From assembly GCA_003427395.1 (NCBI GenBank), contig BFEA01000459.1:586121-650120 (forward strand): a DNA stretch of 64,000 nucleotides. Reading direction: 5' to 3'. The translations under genes and the position numbers were made by a program. Positions within the stretch are counted from its first letter, which is position 1. Each line of letters begins with the position of its first letter. The notes beneath the pieces are model-generated. The model saw only the letters and a program-made list of their open reading frames with translations, made no database searches and had not been told where the DNA came from. The DNA comes from Chara braunii (Eukaryota; Streptophyta; Charophyceae; Charales; Characeae). This document shows, in pieces, positions 30,630 to 42,700 of the stretch.

Positions 30630-33246
30630 TTGGGGACGCTTCGCGGAAACCATAACTCCTTGCCACATGCAATTCGTACTCCTAAGAAGAGAAAAACAAT
30701 TCTTCAATATGAAAGTCACCCGTCCAACACTGTAGTCCGAAGGTTGAGACTTAAGGATTTAATCAAGGCGGTCAAGCATGACGGATTCACTCCTCCTCCC
30801 TGTCAGGCATCAACAAAGTGTCTGCCGCTTCCAGACATCCGCTGTGAGGAAGACTCATCCGTTCGCTTCAATTCGGATGAGGACAACAGTGGAAACAACG
30901 CATCTTTTCCAGATGATGAACCTTCCGATGAGAGCGAAAACCACACGACACAACAATGTTGGGAGCCACCATCCTTTATGACGGAGTTGAAGTCGGGCAC
31001 GGGGAAGAGGAAATACACGTACGTGAAGCGAAAACGAAGAAGCAAGATATCAAATGCAGATTTGCTGGAGAAATGCACCACGGAAGAATGCACAGCCATG
31101 CTGAAGAAGGCATGCTGCAAGAAAATGCAGTGTTGTTCTAGCATGGAAGCGAAAGAGGTGTACAAGGCAATAATGAAATATGGATCGCTGAGCCCCGAAG
31201 AAAGGAGGAAGTGGTGGATGAGACTACTAAACAGTTTTATTTGCATTAAAGGTAAAAAGAAGGTGGTCAAACCTATTGTGGAAAAACACAGGGTTTGTAT
31301 TCAGGCATGGTGCTATATAATCGGCTTCTCTAGAAACACGTACTCATTCTACCATGATTTGCATGAGAACGGTACGGTGTTGCCGATTCATGGAAGAAAA
31401 AGTCATTCCACCACATCAACAACTCATGCAACAACTTTCCAGACATTTCAAACTATGATCATGGAGTTTCAAACTTTGATCATGGAGGAGGCCGATGCAA
31501 TGCTTGACCAGACAGACGTGAACAAGGACTACGAAGTTAGACCGCGCATCAGACTGCCTCCAACGTACGCTACCAAAACAGACGTGTATGAAAGCATCAA
31601 ACGACGATTGCAGAAACAGAACATTGACTACTCCTCTTCGCAAGTATTCGGAAAGATGTGGCGTGATTTCTTCTGGTATGTTCACCTGGCAAGGTCAACC
31701 GACTATGCTAGATGCAATTGCTGCACAAAACAAACAGACCTTATTGAAGGTGTCATGCCAGACGTCAGACGATGTCTTGTTGTAAAACTTAATCACCATA
31801 TGCCGTTGCCGAAAGTACATCGTAATTATATCAAATATGATCTGTCGAATCTAAGTTCATGAGGAAAAAAAACTTGTGCATTATAATTGATGGGATGGAC
31901 CAAGCAAAAACGGTTATTCCTCACACTGCTCGCAACAAGACATCAAAGGCGATGGACAATCGCACAATCATGAAAACAAACCTCACCGGTATTCTAGCAC
32001 ATGGGAGGACTCCGCACATTATCGTTCACACATGGTTTCCTATTTTCTCGCACAGCGCTGACTCGGTCCTGTCATCGGTCGCTAAGATGTTAAGAGACGT
32101 ACATAGACAACCAGGAGGGTTGCCTCCAGTTCTCAAACTCCAAGCTGATAATTGTGGAGGTCAAAATAAGAACAAATATATATTTGCGTTCCTAGCATTG
32201 TTGATGAAATTTCGTATTTTTGAAATAGTGGAAATGAGATTTATGATAGTGGGTCACGAACATACTGATATCAATGTGAATTTTAGTTTGTTCTCTAGAA
32301 AGCTAGCAGGTTTGGACGCCTACACGATGGAAGAATTATTCACAACACCTAGAAATTCTACGAAGGAACAGGTAGGCTGCACATTTGTAAAGAAGATGGC
32401 GGATTGGAAAAATATTGCGAGAGTTTTTTTGGACAAATGAATTGGTGGACATTCCACCCCGCACCTCTTCAAGTTCTATATGGGCGGTGACAACCCTGCA
32501 ATAGTGTACAAAGAGTATTGCACCAGTAATGAGTGGTTGCTTGAAGGCGAACCCATTTACTGGTTCAAAAGAGATGAGCAGGGGAGATGGGCGGGGCCTT
32601 CCATGCCATTTGAACCACGTAGCCAATAGATCACATTGAAAAGTGGCGATTTCGTCAAGGGCTTGCAAGGTGTATGTGCTCTCGTGGATGAATGGAAGGA
32701 GGAGCGACCGGAATGGGAGACACAAGAACATTGGAAACGAGAGTTGAAAGAAAGTCGGCTGCAGTATTGGAAAAATCAATTACAGATATTCAAAAACATG
32801 AAACAATGCAAACATGATGAGTCTGTCGCATTGTCAACCCCGTTCTGGCCATCACCGATGCCAGATACCATCGAAGATACGAGATTCATTCCAACTATAG
32901 AATCCCAACCAAGGAAACCTTGCTTCGTAACCAAAATTTGACCCGGCCAAAGACGCTGATGTGAACTATTTTGTTGTGTTCCGGGCATCAGACGAGAACG
33001 TCGAAAGAGGAGTGACTTTTTGGATAGGGCGTTCGAATGAAAAAATCAAAGGATTCAAAACAGATTTTTGTTCAGTATTGGAGGTCACAAGGCAAAGACG
33101 CCAATGCGTCCAAGGTATACGAAAACGGTTGGAACAAAAGTTGGCGAGTCGAGAAAGAGTCATCAGCTGGGTGGCAAAACATTATCAGTGTAGCATGGGG
33201 ATGGAAGAGTGAAAAGAGATATGAAAACGGCCTCAGAATCTGGTAG
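30630..33246 (+). pseudogene. DUF7869-type transposase-like gene, broken
   Basis: Frames at 30,630-31,862, 31,859-32,941, 32,961-33,060 and 33,037-33,246 read as one protein. Part 1 has an acidic N-terminus, a Cys-rich segment (CTTEECTAMLKKACCKKMQCC shortened here to its 4-Cys pattern), L-S-P-E-E-R-R-K-W-W, a V-C-x-x-A-W-C-Y-I-I-G-F-S segment, L-P-x-x-Y-A-T-K-x-x-V-Y-E and CNCC. Part 2 starts IIIDGMDQAKT and holds LQADNCGGQNKNKY and VGHEHTDINVNFS, the three conserved blocks of DUF7869 proteins, which look like an RNase H/DDE fold. Stops: TGA at 31,860 (one-base shift, ATGA overlap), TGA at 32,438 and TAG at 32,627, the last two in the same frame. A 24-bp tandem duplication lies near 31,440. 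DUF7869 function is not established to my knowledge; transposase ancestry is inference. Confidence 0.75.
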
Positions 33247-33412
33247 AAAGATGCATTCAGGGAACTGAAATTATTGGTAGCAGTTCACCAGGCACATTCT
33301 AACGCGACAGTGAATGTTGTTTGATGTAACATTCGAACATGAAGTGAGTATCAGTCATCATCGGTACACATGTTGCCACCTCGAAATCTGATGGTTTTGT
33401 AGGGGCTATACA

Positions 33413-33943
33413 ATGACAGACGTAGTTAACTTTCATTCGTGTTATAGTATTTCTACAACAACTGCAAGGTCGGATATTTCGACTATGGACGCCGAGGTCA
33501 ATATGAGCCGTCATGTTGACAAATGGGGAACACCCATACACTACAATCAGTTTATTTCATTTCGGCACATTCAACGAATGACAGCGCTTGGGCTCCGCAC
33601 GCTTGACGAAACCATGATATACCCCACTTTTGACTTATGGTCTCCGCAAATGCAACGCAAGATGTTGAAGATCGCTAAAACATGCGACCCGTTATCAAAA
33701 TATTGGAGAACTGGGGCACAGCGATGGAATAATGTTTTATACGGAGACGATTGAATATTTGACAATACAACACGAGAGTGTGGTCAAATACTATGCATTG
33801 CGTTTGGAACACGACATGGAATGACATATTGTTGCACAAGGATCGATTGCCGCAAACCTCATCAAAACGATGATGTAGATCAATGGCATATGCCGTATCT
33901 GGGCACGCCCAACTTTTCTGTACCGTTGTTAGAGATGTCATGA
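33413..33943 (+). pseudogene. Unknown ORF with one in-frame TGA
   Basis: ATG at 33,413 reads 113 codons to TGA (33,752), then continues openly in the same frame to TGA at 33,941, about 176 codons in total. The text looks like protein on both sides of the first stop: W-G-T-P-I-H-Y near residue 40, LWSPQMQRKMLKIAKTC, then after the stop CGQILCIAFGTRHGMTYCC and WHMPYLGTPNFSVPLL. No family recognised; the W-x-x-P-I-H-Y resembles PWTDRPIHYW of family E, but the match is short. It lies 170 bp after the DUF7869-type gene. Confidence 0.4.
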
Positions 33944-35153
33944 TACAGTTCGTAGGAGATAAAAATCTGTCATTGGGAAAAGTGTTCTGAAGGTGTGTTC
34001 AACGTTCGACGATTATGGAGCAACAAAATACATCAAGAACAGAAGACAAAAACAGTTATAGACGTGAAACACTTGTTTTGACGAGTAAATGAGATTCGCG
34101 GACATGTGCCATGTAGGGTGACGATTGATGTTATACCTAATGTGGAGCACGGTAGGCTGAAATTATGTGAAGTAAGATTGGAAAAAGAAAGAAAAAAAAA
34201 TGAAGTTACATAGCGCACGAGGAAGTGATTGTGGAGCACATGTAAGGTAACAATTGATAAATGACCGGTCGAAGTGCAATGGCGAGGAAATGATGGAAAA
34301 TCAAGAAAAATTCATCAGTACAATCTCAATGTTCAAAGGACTTAAATCTCGCAATCGAAATAGACAGGGGATAATGTTCATGGATAGTCTAACATTGACT
34401 TGGGCTTTCTTGTTAAGGTTCTGCTTGCAAACTAATATCGTCGATGAGTACAAACATATCTTTAACAAAGTGAGAAGTGTCATGCTACATATAATATAAA
34501 ATGACGAGTGTTCTGTTGTGAGTAGCTTATATGAATTTTATCACTATTGACATCATGTTTATTCGAGTCACGCCATTAGGTCAACTAATGTCTGAAAACG
34601 CACGTAACCATTATTCGTATGTAGGGATATGAAAACCTGTGTTTATTTGTAGGAGACAAGGATTACCGTAATACGGATAGGCATGAGTTGGTGAAAAAAA
34701 GACAATTGCGTATTGTGTTGGGCACGTTTGTAGTGGTATGAGTGAAGAAATCATATAAAATGTGACATACGTGCTTAAGTACAATGTTTGTGGTCGAAGT
34801 GTGCAGTTTGTTATCTTATATAATAAATGATGTGGTCGCAATAATTGAAGGACACGAGATACTTGATAAGATTGTGGACAAAATATATCGTGCAATAGTG
34901 CAAAAAACAATAGGATAATCAATGAATATGAGAAATGATAGTGAAATATTGAAGTATTATGCATATAAACGAAACGTGCAAGTAGATATAAAAAGTAAAA
35001 AATATTTAATTTGATTATACATACAATCATGTTTGTGGTCATGCAGAACGTGCAGGGTTGTGAAACAAGCGATAATTATTTTTGTAACCGTGGGATACAA
35101 GAGGTGTTGCAGGCCCAATGATGACTGTTATCAATTAAGTGGTGCCAGAAGCA
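33944..35153. other. AT-rich intergenic DNA
   Basis: 1.2 kb without a supported gene; only short random frames. Confidence 0.5.
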
Positions 35154-35537
35154 ATGAAAACAAACACGAACGATGGAGCATTTCCATATGAATACATGTC
35201 GATGGTCAAATGTGAAGTGGAAGAAGCAAAATTACTAGTGGTTGTCGTGAGATTCACAGAGCTTGATGTATATAATGTGCAACTTTATAAACGGTAAGGA
35301 ACGGTGACAAAGCAGTCGGACTACTCAGAGTGTTATAAGAGACCTGTAAAAATTCATGAGGGGGAAAAAACGAAATTGCTGCGAGAAGGAAAACAACTTT
35401 TAAATTATTTCGCATTCATAAAGGACTTTAGTAGCACGCCTCGACCGCCGATACCTTCGTGCATGTTAGATGAGTCAAAAAATGAATCACAGTGGGTGTT
35501 AATTTTGAATGTTATGAAGAGGATCTGCGAGCAATAA
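35154..35537 (+). pseudogene. Solo domain-A ORF with one in-frame stop
   Basis: ATG at 35,154 gives GAFPYEYMSMVKC then LLVVVVRFTELDVYNVQLY, the clearest match outside the 4.7-6.0 kb element to FQYEVVRYEMV and VLTFYFTDLDVYDVRIY. A TAA at 35,295 interrupts; the same frame then runs to 35,537 with a charged helix and STPRPPIPSCM, equivalent to the closing proline motif. About 127 codons in all, the length of one domain unit. No gag or pol follows; 0.6 kb downstream begins a family-C remnant. Confidence 0.6.
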
Positions 35538-35752
35538 CAGTCATAATCATTAAGTGAATTATATACGCATACGCATACAAGTCGTACAAATACTATTAAA
35601 CATCTTTAATAATTGAGGCATGTTGATTGAACAGAAAGATATCACAATGACTCTTGAAATGTTAATTTATTAAACCAACATCCACAGAGTACAGATTGAT
35701 GTGAAGAAGGATGCGAGATAAGATATACAACTACTAGATATTGATCATTGCA

Positions 35753-35896
35753 GTGTGTGTATGAATGTGTGTGTATTTGTGTGTGTATTTTTGTATGCAT
35801 GTATGTGTGTGTGTGTGTGTGTGTGTATGTGTGTATGTGTGTGTGCGTGTGTGTGTGTGTGTGCTCGTGTGTGTGTGTATGTGCGTGTGTGTGTGT
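35753..35896. repeat. Imperfect (GT)n microsatellite
   Basis: GT run with GTAT and GTGC interruptions. Confidence 0.95.
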
Positions 35897-36109
35897 ACAA
35901 TGACTCTTTAATAATTGTATGAATATGGACACAATTTTTTTCTTTTTTTCATTTATGAAGCATGATCAGTATAAAAAAACAAAAAAGTGACATACGCCGA
36001 CGTATAATTGAAAAAAAACGTGAAAAAACGAATTAACGAAAAGAAATAAAATAATAACAACATATGCATATCCATTTGTCACTCATTGAGTATATTTAAA
36101 CAATGCACG

Positions 36110-36335
36110 ATGATAGTCGGCCAAAGTAGCTCGCAAGGACGCAAATCATCTTCCCCGATTCCATCAACAATTGACGATCTGATCATTTTAGATAAAAATA
36201 TATAGTCAGTTTAGATAATTGACGAATTCTCCACTTACCATTATCTTAATGTCGAAAATGAAGTCGGGTCAAATGGAGAACTTCAACCATTGATTGAATT
36301 GTGAACAGAAGAGAGACAATCATTGAAAACAACGG
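36110..36335 (+). pseudogene. Family-C gene copy 1, 5' part (cut by the LTR element)
   Basis: ATG at 36,110 gives a Ser-rich start and IDDLIILDKNI before a stop. The second family member at 57,389 has a Ser/Thr/Asn-rich start and TLNLMIFDKNI before a stop at the equivalent place. The segment then runs to 36,335, where the LTR element begins. Its continuation is found at 56,084. The short identity and the matching position relative to the 3' part make the link likely. Confidence 0.5.
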
Positions 36336-38129
36336 TGTCGAGCGCATCGGTCTGGCACCGCACCAGGGCAGCGCAGGACCCTCCCTGCCGCGTCACGCAG
36401 GAGTTGGTCTAAATTCTCGTCGCAAATATATATATAGAGCTTCCACAAGCCGCTCCGGCCGAGTGCGTCAGCCATACCTCTCGTGAGCCTCTACGACAGG
36501 ATAGGGCCTACGCGAGGCACGACTTACCTACACCTTATGGGAGCTGTCACCTCCCTTCGGTGGGCGTATCCCCGCCGAGCTACCAGTCCACAGTACGAAA
36601 GCTAATCAGTTACAATTGCAGAGGTGGACCAGCCGAGGGCGTTTCTCGTTCGCTGTAGCATAGGGGGTACACGAGGTATGACGCCTTTATCGAACCCGCA
36701 CGCGAACCGACATCTTGGGGGGCTGAGGTCCCAAGATCGACTCGTCATCGGTCGACTAGGACGCATCCCACACACCACGCGCACACCACTTTATGAACAC
36801 AAAAATAAAACACACACACACACACACATACGAAACGACACAACACAAACAACGCGACAACGCTCCTAGCCCCTCGGTAGCCAACCCATAACTTTCCAAT
36901 GCGGAATTCGGATAGGCATTGCGCGCGAGACTTAATATAAAACCGCGCGGATGCATGGCTAACTCATACCGACTCGCAATGCAAGCGTACGCAAGCACTC
37001 GCAATGATGGTGTACCATATGGTACCCATACTCATGAGGTCCTCGTTAATATCGAGAGACGCATTCGACACTCAAGTGTCAGCTGACATGCGCATTGAGG
37101 GTTAATCTCTCAAAGCTGGACAACCGCCAAGCGCGGTTGAAGACCACACACCCTCTTCTGCACTCTGTGAAGAGTCTGTGAAGAGGGGGTGGTACACAGG
37201 TCCATACCTGTGGTGGCAGTCGTTCCTTACTGCCCTGGAGATGAGCCCCACTCCAGGCCTGGACAGAAGTCAAGGGGTTTGACTTCGACGGTTGCCACGG
37301 ACTACAACGTCCAACCATAAAATGTCTAAGAAGCAAAGGATAAAAGGGGATCTCCCTTTTTTCTCAAACACATAATTTATTTGACCCTTATGCACAATTA
37401 CCGTTTGTCTCTCAAACACTCAGGGCACTCATGAATATATGGGGGTTGGTTATATAGGACGATCACTTCTCACAGTCAAAATGAGGTTCCTTTCAACCAT
37501 ATATGTATGTAATCGCAGACAATCACATCCAGAGTCCGAATCAGAAACATACCTGCAATCACATCAAAGATTCAACCAAAGGTCCACACGCTACACGGGG
37601 TCAACTTCAATCCTTCCCTGTACTCATACCCCTTGCTTTAGCTAAGCAAACCTCAATCTCAGCGCAACCTCCCAACAATAAAAATACTCAGTATCTTTGT
37701 TAAATGACCATTCAATAAAGTCCAGGTAAAAACACAATAAAATAAATAAACCACAGGGCTAAAGCCTTTAGGTTGAGTGGCAGGGGTGAATTGGAATTGA
37801 GTCGCAAACCGACGAATCGATAACCGACCTGTTATCAGTGATAACAGAATGTGATCCTTGTAGGATCAAGCTGAATCTAGTCCTGAACTTGAATCAAACG
37901 ATCAAGAGGACCAGTAACACATGACAGGTCAATGCCCCAGACTGAACCTATAAGCTCATGGAGGAGAATCTCCATATCGTGATCTTACCCAAATCATCCT
38001 AGCTGACTATAGCTAAGCCTACCTCTAAGCAAGTGCTCAAAGAAAGGTAGACTCATGGCGAAATCTCCCCTGTTCATTGTGGATTACCAGAATCGTCACC
38101 TGTCAAAATATAATCCATCATTGTGGATT

Positions 38130-38860
38130 ACCAGAATCGTCACCTGTCAAAATATAATCTATTTCCTTCAAACTAAGAAAATTTTGGCAGCGCTTCCCGT
38201 AGGAAAAGTGTCTTTCCAGAATTTATTTAAGTCCAAATATAAAAGCAGAAATAATCTTTAACTCTGGAAAGCCAAAATTATGTCAGACTTCCTGAAGTAA
38301 CAGAAATTTGGGCAGCACTCCTTTTAGAAAGGGAGATATCCCAGATTTATACTAAGTTAGATATGGAAGCATAAATAATTTATAACTTTGGGAAGTTAAA
38401 TTTATGTCTAACTTCCTTAAATAGCAGAAATTTGGGCAGCGCTCCCTTTAAAAAGGGAGGCTTCCCAGATTTATACGAAGTCAGATATGAACTCGAGAGA
38501 CAATTCGAGCTCAACTTTAGACAAAATTTAACTAACTTCTTAATTTTGTAAAAATTTCGGCAGCACTTCCTCTAGAAAAGTGTTATTCTAAAATTTATAC
38601 AAGGCTAAGTCCAAAATTTGAAAGTAACTTTGACTTCCCGAAGTTGAATTTTGTCTAACTCCTTGAATTAGCAAAAATTTGGGCGGTACTCCCTTCAGAA
38701 AGGGAGTCTTCCCAGATTTTAACTAAGTTAGATAAGAGAAAAGACAAAGTTGAACTTTTGACAAGTCAAAATTCAACTAACTGCTTGGATTTGTAGAAAT
38801 TTGGTCATCGCTTCCCGTAGAGAAAGTAGCTTGGCAAGATTTATACAAAGCCAAGTATAA
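38130..38860. repeat. Six tandem ~124-bp units with hairpins (left LTR)
   Basis: Units repeat at about 38,191, 38,316, 38,441, 38,563, 38,687 and 38,810. Each has AATTT(G/C)GGCAGC followed by a stem-loop and then a TTTATAC-AAG-type tail. Stems differ but stay paired: CTCCCTTT/AAAGGGAG, CACTT/AAGTG, ACTCCCTT/AAGGGAGT. A second inverted pair (GGAAGTTA/TAACTTCC) occurs between some units. Confidence 0.85.
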
Positions 38861-39143
38861 GAAAAGATCTCAGAAAATGCAAAAATTGACCTAAGTAAGA
38901 AAAAAAATACTACAGAAAATGCAGGAATTGACACTAACTCCTATGGCTTTAGCACATGGTGAGCAACTAAAGCAACTACCTATCAACCTGAAACTCAGAC
39001 TAAGTAGTGGTCTCACTCAGTCACATGCAAGTCAAACCACAAAGGTAAGTACTCTCACCAGCCTCAAGTTCATTCCATATAGATAGTTTATGAATCTTTC
39101 AAGTCTTTGAACCCTTATTTCCCTCTTACATAAGACATAGGGA

Positions 39144-39765
39144 TGGACCATTCGCCATGAAAACAATGCTCAGCTTGCCTTTAAGATATACACGAACAGG
39201 TTGCACAACTACTTCCCTCTTCTTTTGGGCATATGACTAGGTGTTCCGCCATGGAAACAATGCCTAGCCGCCCTGGGCCGTTTAATATCCAAAATTTAGT
39301 ATTTCTTTGACTTTGTTTTAAAAAAAGAGAGCAAATATGGGCAGAGGACTGAATCATTCGCCATGCAAACAATGTTAAGCTTGCCCAAATTATTTTCATT
39401 TATACTTCGTATTTTTCTCTTTGTCTTCTTGATGATATCGCTCATCGCTGAACCATTCATCATGGAAACAATGCCCAACTGCCAGTTCACATGCAAATAT
39501 ATATAAAGTATTTTCCCTTCATACTCATTTTAACTTATTTGCATGGTTTTCAGGCTAAACCATTCACCATGAAGACAATGCTTAGCCGTAGACCAGAAGT
39601 TCTCCCTCAGAATAAACAAGAACTTATTAAACTCCTTCAATCAGGCAAACCCCCAGAGTTAATTGGAGCAGCCAGGTCCATCACCATGGAAACAATACCT
39701 GGTTCCCCAAAAAACAGTCAAATAAACACAGCCCTGAGCCATTCACCATGGAAACAATGCTTAGG
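39144..39765. repeat. Seven dispersed stem-loops with conserved loop (left LTR)
   Basis: Copies at about 39,144, 39,236, 39,348, 39,446, 39,553, 39,672 and 39,733 share CATTC(A/G)CCATGGAAACAAT or a close variant. Flanks vary but are frequently complementary: GGCTAA/TTAGCC (39,553), CCAGGT/ACCTGG (39,672), CTAGG/CCTAG (39,237), CCTGAGC/GCTTAGG (39,733). Spacing is 60-120 bp. Confidence 0.85.
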
Positions 39766-42700
39766 CTTTGGTTGACCCTTCCAAACGCATGCAAGACTAC
39801 CTTTCTCCCATCTTCCCCCAGTTTATCCCTTTGTCTGCTTTCAACCAAAATAAAAAAGAAACTTAGGCTTCACTCTCACACGTTCCTTCCATTCAGTCTG
39901 ATTGGGTCCTAAAGAGAAAGCAAAAACCATAGGGACAACCTCATGCATACAACAGTCATACTGCAGGGGGATAAACAAAACATGGGTGGTAATAGGTTGT
40001 ACAGATGGAAATGGTTTACCTGACGATTCCCTGCCTCCAGAACTCCTCCTGAGTTCTGGCAGAGCTCCCGCAATCGGTGGGTGGACTCCCCACAGAGTCT
40101 TGACGCGGACCTACGGGTTGCAATCCCGCCTACCGCCTTCCTCTCGTAACCAGGGACTAGACTGAGACTAAGAAGGATAGGGAGAGAAGGTTTCAGACTC
40201 TCAGATTCAAGGATGGTGCTATCAGTCTCGCAAGACAGGGCCTTGTAATCTTGAATCGCCTGAGGGTCCCACAATGACGGCCAATGTGACAACTTGGTCA
40301 ATGTTGTCCAACTGCTGTAGTTGTCTCTCTTGTCAAGCCTTTGATCTGCAGCATCACCTTCCTTCCCCGACTCCGTCCACCCTCTACGTCAAGTCACAGC
40401 CGCACAGCAGGTTGTAATAGTCAGCCAATGCCGTGACAGAATGCAATAATAGTTCGTGTGCGGTCGAGAGGCACTGCAGTAGGGCCGCAGTATGCGGCAA
40501 TGCTGCAATATGCGGTAGTATGCTTGCAATATGCAGTCGTGTGCAGTAGCCAGCTATAGTATATAGCGGTCAACAACTGCATGCAACAATCAACAGGTAA
40601 ATCCGCAATTCCGCCGTTGGCCCTCCATCTATCCCTTCACAACAGTCTAGTCAGCACACCAAACTAAGCAGTTCCCAAGTGTGGGCATTGAGGAGGAGCC
40701 TTCAGCAGAAACACAGAGGTACGTGCTGATTTTTAGTCGTATCCAATCTTAGCTCTGGCTCTGCAGCTCTACCTTTGGCCCCCTCCACGTGGCCAGTCTC
40801 CCAAAGGTAGATAGCCAAACACCCTTTTTAAAACAGGCGCCACCATTTGTCTCGCAGCACCTAGAGGTTTCTGAAAAATGCAACTTCCTCCACCCGTTCT
40901 CGATAAGCAAGGGGCGAAATCACAGCTTCCACTCTTCTTCCCCCTTTGCCCCTGGCTGCCTCCCCGCCCTCTGGCGCAATCTCCGGTTAAGATCCACAGA
41001 GCCCGTCAACGAGCCCGCAGGTAAGCGGCCTCTTTCCCGTTGTGCTCGGCCCGTAATAGCCATCGGGCTCGTTCCACCTTGCAATCAACGACGGTCGCCG
41101 CAGCCATATGTCCCGTCACCTCAGATTCCTCCATGTGCCTGCCTCATAGCCGCAAGTCAGCTTAGTCAAGTATGCTCGTCAGAACGAATCTACCCTTTGA
41201 TGCGGGTAGGTTCATTCTGCACTTATACAATCAATAAACTTCTTCTCCGTGCGCTGCCTGCACTCACTGTAACACAAAATCTATCATCCCCCTTTGAAAT
41301 CTAACTTTACCAATCCGATCGCCTCACCCTAAACCTTCAAGATTAATCCCTCTTTCTCCCGATTCCAACCCCAATCGAGCGAACCGTGCCACTCTCCCTC
41401 TCACTGTAGGCCCAGGGCAGCTAGCCATACGCTACTTCAAGTGAGCAAAAATGGAATGAATCTTCGAGCAAAAGACGGCCAGATACGTGTCCCTCCCTTT
41501 TTCTGCCTTTTCTTTCTACTACTCCCTTCTGTCTCTCCCACTCTCTCTTTCTCTCTATGTTGCTCACTGCAAAAAACCGTGCCCCGTAGAAACACGTACA
41601 AGGAAGACAAAAAAGGAACAAAAAGACAAAAAAATGGGAATAAATCTTCCGCTGAAACGCGGAAAGATTCGTCATCATTTTAAGGCTTCCCTCCCCTGGC
41701 GCAGCCCATTTCTGTACTGACTTCTAACTTACTATTCTAACACAAAATATAAGGCTACCATCGAATTCACCCGGCCCCAAAACAGTAGTTGGCCATCTTC
41801 TTTCACTCGATTCCCTCAAGAATCGGTTGAAGTCTCGTTCCCTCCTTCCTTACGTTCTCTTCCTCCCGCCATAGCTCTTCGCACTGACTTTTCTATCTAA
41901 CTCCCGGCTTACTCCACTAATCCTAAAACTAACAATTAAATCGAATTCGCCCTGCCTAAAAACATCGGACTAACATCTTCCCCCGCCCGTTTTCGTTGAG
42001 AAACGGGCGAGCCATCTCACTTTCACCCCGCTTGCCTCTCACCATTGCCCATCCTCGTCGCGCACGCATCTGGCACCTCCGCACGCCCAGGTTTACTCAC
42101 CATTCGTTGCTTTTTCTTCCTCAGTCTCCCCTTTCTGCTTGCCTCAGCGTCCGCCCGACAGTCTCCGTCGGCGCCGCCCCTACCGCTAGCGCAGTATTGA
42201 CACCGCATCCGCTATCGCATTGGCTCGCCTCCTACCTCTCACATGTATCCGGTGCGACTTCGCGCCCGGATCCCTCCACCTCTGTTGCCTACACCGGCAC
42301 TTGCCCACCCGCGCCTTCCCTCCGCTGCCTCATAGCGCAACTGTCATCCATCCTCGTAGCAACGAGTGATACAGCGGGGGAGTGAAGGCAACTCCGAAAA
42401 AAGAAAACCCGAAATGCCCGTCCGCTCGCTGCCTACTCTTCCCCGCGGCCGCTCGGCGCCACCCGATACTACCCGGTTGGATCGTACCTCCCGCCGGCTA
42501 TACCTGAGGCCGTCCAGCGCTGGGCCTCGACACTTCAGCGATCCCGGCCATCCTGCGGGGCTCAATTTGTGGTTCGGTCCGTCTTTCGCCCCCATTCCCA
42601 AATCCGACGGGGGCCTTCCCTACAGCCTGGCCAGCCGCAGGGCTGGGGGCACAACCCAGCTACAAAGCCCGACAATCCTGTTGTAGGGTCTATGCGGGGG

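Noticed and set aside
31855-31875. Programmed -1 frameshift in the DUF7869-type gene
   Set aside because: The A8 run lies after the TGA, not before it, and no slippery heptamer precedes the stop; a single-base indel or decay is simpler.
35642-35932. His/Thr-repeat frames here and at 58,439-58,900
   Set aside because: Translation of GT/AC microsatellites.
40789-41304. 171-codon frame in the left LTR
   Set aside because: The other LTR has a stop at codon 88 of the same frame and indels; not conserved as protein.
42366-42686. 106-codon frame present in both LTRs (also 54,837-55,157)
   Set aside because: Similarity is explained by LTR identity; no domain, GC-rich composition, both strands open.
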